NCBI GenBank assembly: GCA_903858075.1
Contig: CAIOHI010000102.1
Location: 1-10,887, forward strand
DNA length: 10,887 nucleotides
Direction: 5' to 3'
Source of the DNA: an uncultured Actinomycetes bacterium
GTDB lineage: Bacteria > Actinomycetota > Acidimicrobiia > Acidimicrobiales > Ilumatobacteraceae
The position numbers and the translations under genes were made by a program. Position 1 is the first letter of the stretch; every line of letters starts with the position of its first letter. Shown in pieces: positions 1 through 6,554 of this stretch. Below the pieces are notes generated by a model. The model was not told the origin of the DNA. It did not search any database and worked only from the letters and a program-made list of their open reading frames with translations.

Positions 1-3
1 ACC

Positions 4-41
4 AAAAGTTCACCTGTAGCCCCTTTACAGGTTCCACTTTT
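4..41. repeat. Imperfect inverted repeat, possible terminator of an upstream gene
   Basis: Two nested pairs of complementary arms are visible. The inner pair is ACCTGTA at 12-18 and TACAGGT at 26-32, around a 7-base loop. The outer pair is AAAAGT at 4-9 and ACTTTT at 36-41. A small asymmetric internal loop (2 bases against 3) separates the two pairs. The outer arm gives a short T run on either strand, so this could be a weak or bidirectional terminator for whatever lies left of the window, or a regulatory dyad upstream of the fasciclin gene. The stem is only moderately GC-rich and the T run is short, so the function is uncertain. The rest of 42-135 shows no convincing -35/-10 pair. Confidence 0.4.
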
Positions 42-135
42 AGTGCTAAATTGGGCTTTGTCGACGTGCTGCGTGTTCCACCAGATACCCCCCTGCGCCG
101 CACGATGACAAACCAACTACAAGAAAAGGGAAACC

Positions 136-774
136 ATGCGTAAATCACAGAAGTTCATTGCCCTCGGTGCAGTAGCCACCCTCGGCCTTTTTGCAACAGC
201 TTGCGGAAGCGATAGCGACGATGCAGCAACCGAAGAAGCAACAACAGAATCAGTTGTTGAAGAAGCAGTCACCGAAGATACAGCAGCAGAAGCAACAGAT
301 TCAACCGATGCTGCAGCACCACAGACAATTGTCGACATTGCAGCAGGCAACCCAGACTTCAGCACACTTGTTTCACTCGTGACCGCTGCTGGTTTGGGCG
401 AGACACTTGCTGGCGAAGGTCCGTTCACCGTATTGGCACCAACCAACGCAGCATTTGAAGCATTGGCCAAGAAGATGGGCGTCACCATTGAAGAATTGGG
501 AGCAACACTCACCGGCGACATTGAGCTCTTGAAGAAAGTTCTCACCTCACACGTGATTGCTGGCAAAGTAATGGCAGCAGACACCGCAGCATTGAACGGC
601 ATGGAAGCCGATTTGGTCAGTGGCGAGAAGGCCAAGGTTGTTTCAGCTGACGGCGTTGTTTCATTCACCATTGGTACAAGCACAGCAACTGTTGTTACAG
701 CAGACGTTGAAGCAGCAAACGGCGTGATTCACATTGTGGATATGCCACTTTTGCCACTTGAACTTCAGAAGTAA
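136..774 (+). CDS. Fasciclin (FAS1) domain surface lipoprotein
   Basis: A 212-residue protein predicted to be secreted and lipid-anchored, displaying one fasciclin/beta-Ig-H3 domain outside the cell. FAS1 domains are adhesion or ligand-binding modules, not enzymes. Residues 1-22 form a signal peptide with basic residues at R2, K3 and K6 and a hydrophobic core, ending in a lipobox-like ATA before C23. Residues 24-65 are an acidic linker rich in Ala, Glu and Thr. The FAS1 domain runs from about residue 66 to the end. It contains the first conserved box (FTVLAPTNAAF), the central SHVIAGKV segment that replaces the usual YH motif, and the second box (NGVIHIVDMPLLP). The ATG at 136 follows a purine-rich AAGGGA at 126-131, a plausible ribosome-binding site. 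The gene stands alone: a strong terminator follows it and the next operon starts afresh. Family assignment is firm, but the ligand is unknown. Confidence 0.93.
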   Translation: MRKSQKFIALGAVATLGLFATACGSDSDDAATEEATTESVVEEAVTEDTAAEATDSTDAAAPQTIVDIAAGNPDFSTLVSLVTAAGLGETLAGEGPFTVLAPTNAAFEALAKKMGVTIEELGATLTGDIELLKKVLTSHVIAGKVMAADTAALNGMEADLVSGEKAKVVSADGVVSFTIGTSTATVVTADVEAANGVIHIVDMPLLPLELQK

Positions 775-801
775 TACCAGTCACTTTTAATCCCTCCTAT
801 T

Positions 802-843
802 AAAAAGGGTGAGGCGCCACACGGTGCCTCACCCTTTTTCTTT
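802..843 (+). terminator. Strong intrinsic terminator after the fasciclin gene
   Basis: A 17-bp stem has its left arm at 802-818 and right arm at 823-839, around the 4-base loop ACAC. Every pair is Watson-Crick except one G-U wobble (816 with 825). The core is GC-rich (GGGTGAGGC with GCCTCACCC), and the right arm ends in a T run that continues to 843. The complementary A run on the left arm would let it work in both directions. It separates the fasciclin gene from the downstream operon. Confidence 0.93.
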
Positions 844-881
844 GTCTTGTTGACGATGCGCGAGTAGATGGGCGCTATTCA
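842..881 (+). promoter_or_regulatory. Candidate promoter region of the five-gene operon
   Basis: Only 57 bases lie between the terminator stem and the first operon gene, so a promoter for that gene should sit here. Two weak candidates are visible: TTGTCT (842-847) with TAGATG (865-870), 17 bases apart, and TTGACG (850-855) with TATTCA (876-881), 20 bases apart. Neither matches the sigma-70 consensus well. No ribosome-binding site precedes the ATG at 897, so a leaderless or near-leaderless transcript is possible. Confidence 0.25.
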
Positions 882-896
882 TGCGAAACTAGATGC

Positions 897-1493
897 ATGG
901 CAACAGTGGCAGAGTTTTTTGATTACGAGGGTGGAGCCGACCTGCGCGAAGGTATGCGCGAATTGGCAAGTGAGATGTATGTGTTGCCTTTTCTCACTCC
1001 CGAGTATTGCCAGGTGCTCATTGATGCAGCTGAAGCGTCGGGTGCATTTGAAGCGAACCCACACGACCCAGTGCCGGGGCATGAAGTGTCTATTGCGCAG
1101 TTGAGCCCGGTGGTGTTTGCGGCAATGCAAAACCATGTGGGTGCATATATATGGCCACAGTTGAAAGAAGTGTGGGGGTATATCGACTACCACGGCATCA
1201 ATGACGCTTTCATTATTAAATACGAGTTGGGTGGGCAGGAAAGTTTGCGCATTCACCACGATGTGGCGCAGGTGTCAATGAGTGTGAAGTTGAATAACAA
1301 CTACTCGGGCGCCGAGCTCGAGTTCCCTCGCCAAGGCGTGACCAATGCCAGCCTTGCGGTGGGGGAAGTGGTGGCGTGGCCAAGTTTGGTAACCCACCCC
1401 CATGCCAGTGCGCCCATTACGGGTGGCGTGAAGTACAGCCTCACCATTTGGTGTGAGTTGCCCATTGACATGGGTGGGATGCAACTAGGGTAA
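897..1493 (+). CDS. 2OG-Fe(II) oxygenase, prolyl-4-hydroxylase-like
   Basis: A 198-residue protein with no signal peptide, predicted to be cytoplasmic. The family uses iron, O2 and 2-oxoglutarate to hydroxylate a substrate. The double-stranded beta-helix core spans about residues 104-187. The iron ligands are the HxD pair H120 and D122 (in RIHHD) and a distal histidine, most likely H169 (HPHAS). K179 lies exactly ten residues after H169, the histidine-to-lysine spacing of the 2-oxoglutarate anchor in prolyl 4-hydroxylases. The segment GAELEFPR (138-145) followed by GEVVAWPS (156-163) is also typical. It is the first gene of the operon, and its TAA stop is immediately followed by the next gene's ATG. 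No Shine-Dalgarno sequence supports the start, which was chosen as the first ATG in frame. The substrate cannot be read from the sequence. Protein prolyl or lysyl side chains, or a sugar or lipid of the neighbouring glycan pathway, are all possible. Confidence 0.88.
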   Translation: MATVAEFFDYEGGADLREGMRELASEMYVLPFLTPEYCQVLIDAAEASGAFEANPHDPVPGHEVSIAQLSPVVFAAMQNHVGAYIWPQLKEVWGYIDYHGINDAFIIKYELGGQESLRIHHDVAQVSMSVKLNNNYSGAELEFPRQGVTNASLAVGEVVAWPSLVTHPHASAPITGGVKYSLTIWCELPIDMGGMQLG

Positions 1494-2282
1494 ATGCACG
1501 TTATGAAACACTTTCGTCACATATTGAGCACTTCGAGCGTTGTGGGCATTGTGGCCTGCTCGGTGCTGGGTGTGGCGGGCGTTTCGGGTGTGGCCCAGGC
1601 GGCTAAGCGAGCCGATGTGGTGGTTTCTGCCCCTCGGGAATTGGCCCCGTACCCCTTTGCACTGGTGGCGGTGGGTCAAAAAGATGGCACCGATACTGCG
1701 GTGATTCAGTTGCGGCTCTCTGACCTGGGTTTTTGGTTGAAAAGCGTTAATGGCAAGTTCGACCTCACCACGAAGCAAGCGGTCATGGCGTATCAGAAGT
1801 ATGTGGGTATTACTGCCACGGGAAGTGTTGATGCGAAAACCGCAGCAGCTTTGGCAATGGCGCAGTTTCCTGCAGCGGGACTCGATAGCAGAGGTGATGT
1901 TGTTCAGGTCGATAAAAAACGGCAGTTGGCTTTTGTGATGCGTGAAGGCATCACGGTGATGGCGCTCAATGTGTCTACCGGAAACGACAAGCCGTACGAA
2001 GAGCCCGATGTGAATTCGCCCGGTGAGATGCTGAAAGGTGTGGCGTTAACTCGCGAAGGAAAGTTTCGCGTGCAGCGCCGCCGCGCCGAAGGCTGGTGGG
2101 ATGGCGACATGGGCCCCATTTATCGCCCCGTTTACTTCGACGGTGGCATTGCCTTTCATGGCAGTGCAGTGGTGCCGGCCTACCCCGCTTCACATGGTTG
2201 TGTGCGTGTGAGTGTTCCAGCAATGGACATGTTGTGGGAAACGAGCGTGTTGGAATTTGATGCACGGGTGTGGGTGTACTAG
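1494..2282 (+). CDS. Exported L,D-transpeptidase with peptidoglycan-binding domain
   Basis: A 262-residue cell-wall enzyme predicted to act outside the membrane, forming 3-3 peptidoglycan crosslinks or attaching polymers or proteins to stem peptides. Residues 1-36 are an export signal with a basic start and a hydrophobic core. Cleavage is likely after AQA (34-36). IVAC (19-22) also resembles a lipobox, so a lipoprotein is an alternative. A PG_binding_1-type three-helix domain lies at about 66-121 (AVIQLRLSDLGF, then TKQAVMAYQKYVGI). The YkuD catalytic domain occupies about 133-261 and carries the conserved H222 in FHG and the active-site motif SHGCVR at 233-238, with C236 as nucleophile. Two in-frame starts are possible: the ATG at 1494, directly abutting the upstream stop, and the ATG at 1503 (residue M4), which gives a more usual signal peptide start. 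Its 3' end overlaps the next gene's GTG start by 13 bases, so the two may be translationally coupled. Confidence 0.94.
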   Translation: MHVMKHFRHILSTSSVVGIVACSVLGVAGVSGVAQAAKRADVVVSAPRELAPYPFALVAVGQKDGTDTAVIQLRLSDLGFWLKSVNGKFDLTTKQAVMAYQKYVGITATGSVDAKTAAALAMAQFPAAGLDSRGDVVQVDKKRQLAFVMREGITVMALNVSTGNDKPYEEPDVNSPGEMLKGVALTREGKFRVQRRRAEGWWDGDMGPIYRPVYFDGGIAFHGSAVVPAYPASHGCVRVSVPAMDMLWETSVLEFDARVWVY

Positions 2283-5200
2283 CGAACGTGGCTCGACGCT
2301 TAACGCATAATGGGGCACTCGACGGTTTACGCGGTGTAGCCGTGCTGTTGGTGCTGATGCGCCATTCCTTTGAATTAGTACCAGGTGGCTTTGGGCCGCA
2401 GTGGCTTGATGATTTTTTAGGTGGCGGCTATTTCGGTGTCGACATCTTTTTTGTGTTGAGTGGCTTTCTTATTACATCGCTACTGCTTGACGAGCGTGAG
2501 TCGAGTGGCGCAGTAGGCATGCGTTCATTTTATGGGCGTCGTGCATTACGGCTGATGCCGGCACTGGTAGTGATGCTCGGCGTGGTGAGCATTGTGTTGG
2601 TGCTTGACGGAGAAACGTGGTCGTCGTTGTGGCCAACAGTGCGTTCGTCACTTTTCTATTACCAAAACTGGCACAGCGTGTGGGACCCAGAAAATTTGGC
2701 TGGCTTGTGGTTCGGGCATTTGTGGTCGTTGTCTATTGAAGAACAGTTTTACTTTGTGTGGCCTGTGGTGTTTTTGGTGTTGGTATCACTGACCAAAAAA
2801 CACGCGGTGCGCGTTGCAGTGTTGGCACTGGGTGTGTTGTGGGTGGTGTGGTACCGATTACAAGTGTGGAACGCCGGCGATGGCTGGGCCTTTGTGATGG
2901 TGCGTACCGACACGCGAGCAGATGCACTGCTCATTGGGTGTTTAGTTGCCTTTTTGTATCAGTGGCAGGTAGTGCGCACTCGTGCCGTGCAAGTAATTGG
3001 TTGGTGCGGCGCAGTTATTGTTTTTGCCACCGTTGCATTCACTAGCCCACCTGATGAGTATTTGTATGTAGGCGGGCTCACACTTGGTGCATTGGGTGTG
3101 GGTTGCATGGTGTTGGCTATTGCTGAGGGTTCTTGGCAAGGTGCACGATTCTTCACATTGAAGCCATTGCGCATTGTGGGCAAAGTTTCATATGGCTTGT
3201 ACCTGTGGCACTTTCCTATTTTTTGGTTTGTTGTTCAACACAGTGCGTCGGTGAATGCTGGCGTGCGGCTGGTTGTTGCGCTTCTTGCATCGGCGCTCTT
3301 TACTGCATTGTCGTGGTATGTGGTTGAGCGCCCAGCGTTACGGCTGAAAGACAAGTGGTTTGCACGGTCAAGAGAAGTAGTGCCAGTGGTGCAACCGGCG
3401 CCCGTTACTTCGCGAGTTGTTCTGGTGCGTCAACGTGCAACACGTTTGTTGCTGGCAGTACTGGCGGGCGCCGGCGTTACTACGTTGTTTGTCAATATTT
3501 GGCCAGAGAAGCCATTGCCCATGACAGACCGCATGGACTATGCGTTAGTGAATAATTTCCCGCTCGATAGGTATTGGCAAGTCTTTTTGTTGTGGATGTT
3601 TCTCTTTCCGGCAGTGGTGTTGGCGGTCTACATTGTTTTGCCGAAACTCTTCCCACGCAGCGAGCGGATGTGTGGCGCAATAGGCACCGACGCTGCAGTG
3701 CATATTGACATTACGGAAGATGAGTTAGCACCCGTTGGTGGTGTCATGCATTTTTGGCGAGTGGCCCTTGTGGCAGGAGTTTTTGGTTACGAGTGCGCAG
3801 TAGCTGCAGGGCGACAAAATGTGAATGGCTGGTGGATACTCGGTGCTGGTGCCGCTGCATACATGGCGCTTGTTTATGGAGTATCACATTTCTGGAAACG
3901 CACGTTGAGTGCGGTGAACTTATTTGGTACCGCATTTGTTCTTGTTGGCGCGTGGTGGGTGTCGAGCACTACTGAAATGTTGGTGGCTTCTACTGGTGAA
4001 CGCCGTGAGTTTGCCTGGTTGCCATTACCGCTGGTGCTTGTTGCAGTGGTAGCGCTTGTGGTGAGTGATGTGGTGTGGGGTAAGCGCAACTTTGCACGCC
4101 GTGAACGCCAGAGGCTGGCCTTCGTTGTGGTGCCCGTGTTTTTGTTTATATGGACAAGCCATTTACCGAACACCATCGGGTTCATTGATATTTTTCACCA
4201 TGGTGAATCGTTAAATGGTGGCTGGCTGCTGAAAAGCGGTTGGGTGCCATGGCGCGACTTCTTCTTCAACATTGGGTTTTATGGTGCAGCCGTTGTACCA
4301 CGCGTGAGCTTTGGGCTCTTTGGCACGTCGTACTGGGGTTTTAGCGCAGGTACGGAAATATTGTTCATACCGCTATTGGTGGTAGCGATATACGTGGGGT
4401 GTGCTTCGTTGGCATCGCGCTATTGGATGGCGCTGGTGGGGTTAACGCTCACATTGATGTTCCCCTTTACCGCCATGGGTGGGTTTACCAAAATACTTGC
4501 TGGCGATTCCATGTTGTTTGTGTACCGCTTCGCTTCGATCGCGGTTGTCACCGTGGGCGTATTGCTCTTTGTGCGCAAAACCAGTTGGGTGCGAGCGCTC
4601 TTTTTTGGTGCTGCACTCACGTATGCGGTTATTGCAGGTTCTGAGATGGTGGTGTTTGCAGCCGCCGCATGTTTCACCGTGTTCTTGCGCGATGCAGTGC
4701 AGTTGAGGTGGAAACGTTATTCATTGCGCGACCTTGCGGCACTTTTTCATTCCACGTTGTATGCGGCAGGTGGAGTCATTGCTGCACTCATTGCAAGTGC
4801 AGCCGTGATGTGGCGCTACGGCGCGCTGAAGGGGTATATCAATTGGTGGCGCACGTTTCCTTTTACATGGCACATTGAAACAGGAATACCACTGAATAGG
4901 TGGCCAACGTTGGCTGAGTTTGGTTGGGGCACAGAGTGGACAGTGCTCTTTGCTATTGGCATTGCCATTCTTCTTGTGCTGTGGTTTGCGGTATGGCGCA
5001 TTCGTACACACCGAGCGCTGCGCAACGAAGACTGGGTTGCAATAGCACTGGCAGTTGGCAATTTACTCTTTATGCAAAAGACGCTCAATAGGCCCGACTC
5101 ACATTTTTTCCAGTCGCTCATTGTGGCGATGCCGTTGCTCTTTTATGTGGTGACGCGAGTGGTGGGAACAATAAGCGATTCTGTGCAAGCTGCATGTACC

Positions 5201-6541
5201 TCTTCACACCGAAAAACCGCAATGCATACCGTTGCTTTTGGTGTGCTCACTGTGGCGTTGCTGTTTCCCTTTATGACCACGGCCGATGTGCTGAACGCTC
5301 GGGTGCACAATGCTGGTGGACGTGTACAGCCTGTGACTGCACAAAAACCAGAGTTCCCTCGGGTGGGCTATTCGCAAGAAGGCGAGTTCTTAGATAACTA
5401 TCGCCAGTTGCGCACTTTCCTAGAAAGCAATATTGGCATGCGAGCGAAAATTTATGACTTCAGCAATATGACGACGGTATACAACTTTTTATTGAATAAA
5501 AAACCCCTGACGCGTTACAGCTATGTACTACAGGCTTCTTCAGTGGCTGCACAAAATGAAGTCATCACAGCGTTACGCAAGAAGAAACCTGAAGTGGTGT
5601 CGTATGGCTGGGATAGCGCAATTGATACGTGGGACGACTTGTCGAACTCGGTGCGGCACTGGGCCATTAGTGAGTATCTGCTGAAGAACTATTCACCGTG
5701 GACAACTATTGGTGGCAAAAACTTTGGCAACGTACTCTTCTTGCGTAACGACCTAGCGCCTGGGAAAGGATTGCCTGTTGATGCGGTTCCTGCACAAAGT
5801 GGTGCCGAGAAACTTTCCTCATTGCGTAGTTTGAACACATGTAACTGGGGTGCCGCGTCGAACTATCTGACCTTTGCTCCTACCAAGCCTGGAGTGCCAG
5901 TAATAAGTGAACCCGTGAAGGGAATGCTGACCGTCTTTGGATGGGCACATACCAGCGATGATGAAGCAGTCACTATTGAAGTGAAGTACAACAACACGCT
6001 GCTCATTTCTGGCCCGAGTTCAAGTGAGCGACCCGACTTAGCTATTCGCGGGGTGGTGACCGGTAAAAAATCGGGGTTCCGTTTTGATATTCCTGTTGCG
6101 GGAAACATTAGCGACACAAACTTGGTGACAGTTGAACAAGTGAATGCTGCCGGTGTTCGTGCCGCTATTCCTTATGTTGCGCCAGCAGGAGTAAATGACA
6201 CCGTCGGTGAATATGGCGTGCAACTCGACACCTCGCCTGATGGTAAATTGCAAGTGGGTGCCACACGTAAGTATGTGGAAAAAGTAACGCTTCCTGAGAA
6301 CTACCGCGGATACAACTGGATTATTGCGTACTCAGACTTTGGGTTCAGCAACGACCATTTCTCGTTGTACGACGTGGGAAGCGACAGCAACCGGGCCATT
6401 GAGTTTTCCTCACTACGCCCGAAAAACTTGGCGGCTGCGCGGGCAGGGTCGTGCCCAACTTGGTATGGCTGGGAAAGCAATGTGGTGTATTTACAGCACG
6501 ATAAAGAGCAGGTAAACGTTCAACTCTCGTTAGTGAAGTAG
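2270..6541 (+). CDS. Acyltransferase-3 / GT-C-like glycosyltransferase fusion, 1423 aa
   Basis: A giant polytopic membrane protein with three parts. Residues 12-362 are a complete OafA-type acyltransferase-3 domain, which O-acylates extracytoplasmic glycans or lipids. It has the RHS motif with conserved H32, YFGVDIFFVLSGFLIT (54-69), FYGRRALRLMP (about 86-96), LWSLSIEEQFYFVWP (about 150-164), SYGLYLWHFPIFW (about 307-319) and a final VVERPALRLK. Residues about 390-1003 are a second membrane region of many helices. It carries HHGE (643-646) followed by GWVPWRDFF (657-665), which resembles the acidic first outer loop of GT-C/GT39 enzymes that use polyprenyl-phosphate sugars. Residues about 1004-1423 are an outer domain. 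It opens with the KIYDFSNMTTVYNFLL segment (1060-1075) typical of GT-C C-termini, followed by a beta-rich region with only two cysteines (C1191, C1395). Start: the GTG at 2270 overlaps the upstream gene by 13 bases; the GTG at 2288 just after that gene's stop is an alternative, and neither has a strong ribosome-binding site. It ends in tandem stops, TAG TAA. The acyltransferase call is firm; the GT-C call is by motif resemblance only. Confidence 0.88.
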   Translation: MGVLANVARRLTHNGALDGLRGVAVLLVLMRHSFELVPGGFGPQWLDDFLGGGYFGVDIFFVLSGFLITSLLLDERESSGAVGMRSFYGRRALRLMPALVVMLGVVSIVLVLDGETWSSLWPTVRSSLFYYQNWHSVWDPENLAGLWFGHLWSLSIEEQFYFVWPVVFLVLVSLTKKHAVRVAVLALGVLWVVWYRLQVWNAGDGWAFVMVRTDTRADALLIGCLVAFLYQWQVVRTRAVQVIGWCGAVIVFATVAFTSPPDEYLYVGGLTLGALGVGCMVLAIAEGSWQGARFFTLKPLRIVGKVSYGLYLWHFPIFWFVVQHSASVNAGVRLVVALLASALFTALSWYVVERPALRLKDKWFARSREVVPVVQPAPVTSRVVLVRQRATRLLLAVLAGAGVTTLFVNIWPEKPLPMTDRMDYALVNNFPLDRYWQVFLLWMFLFPAVVLAVYIVLPKLFPRSERMCGAIGTDAAVHIDITEDELAPVGGVMHFWRVALVAGVFGYECAVAAGRQNVNGWWILGAGAAAYMALVYGVSHFWKRTLSAVNLFGTAFVLVGAWWVSSTTEMLVASTGERREFAWLPLPLVLVAVVALVVSDVVWGKRNFARRERQRLAFVVVPVFLFIWTSHLPNTIGFIDIFHHGESLNGGWLLKSGWVPWRDFFFNIGFYGAAVVPRVSFGLFGTSYWGFSAGTEILFIPLLVVAIYVGCASLASRYWMALVGLTLTLMFPFTAMGGFTKILAGDSMLFVYRFASIAVVTVGVLLFVRKTSWVRALFFGAALTYAVIAGSEMVVFAAAACFTVFLRDAVQLRWKRYSLRDLAALFHSTLYAAGGVIAALIASAAVMWRYGALKGYINWWRTFPFTWHIETGIPLNRWPTLAEFGWGTEWTVLFAIGIAILLVLWFAVWRIRTHRALRNEDWVAIALAVGNLLFMQKTLNRPDSHFFQSLIVAMPLLFYVVTRVVGTISDSVQAACTSSHRKTAMHTVAFGVLTVALLFPFMTTADVLNARVHNAGGRVQPVTAQKPEFPRVGYSQEGEFLDNYRQLRTFLESNIGMRAKIYDFSNMTTVYNFLLNKKPLTRYSYVLQASSVAAQNEVITALRKKKPEVVSYGWDSAIDTWDDLSNSVRHWAISEYLLKNYSPWTTIGGKNFGNVLFLRNDLAPGKGLPVDAVPAQSGAEKLSSLRSLNTCNWGAASNYLTFAPTKPGVPVISEPVKGMLTVFGWAHTSDDEAVTIEVKYNNTLLISGPSSSERPDLAIRGVVTGKKSGFRFDIPVAGNISDTNLVTVEQVNAAGVRAAIPYVAPAGVNDTVGEYGVQLDTSPDGKLQVGATRKYVEKVTLPENYRGYNWIIAYSDFGFSNDHFSLYDVGSDSNRAIEFSSLRPKNLAAARAGSCPTWYGWESNVVYLQHDKEQVNVQLSLVK

Positions 6542-6554
6542 TAACCTAAATGCA

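Noticed and set aside
200..310. Possible tandem repeat in the Ala/Glu/Thr-rich linker of the fasciclin protein
   Set aside because: The repeated GCA, GAA and ACA codons follow no fixed period; it is low-complexity linker coding.
117..683. Long minus-strand open frame of 188 codons opposite the fasciclin gene
   Set aside because: It mirrors a strongly supported lipoprotein gene; its translation is low-complexity Ser/Ala/Val and matches no family I recognise. It is a by-product of GCA/ACA-rich codons on the other strand.
879..1259. Minus-strand open frame of 126 codons opposite the first oxygenase
   Set aside because: The plus-strand frame has a full iron-binding triad and family spacing; the antisense translation is rich in His and Cys without a recognisable domain.
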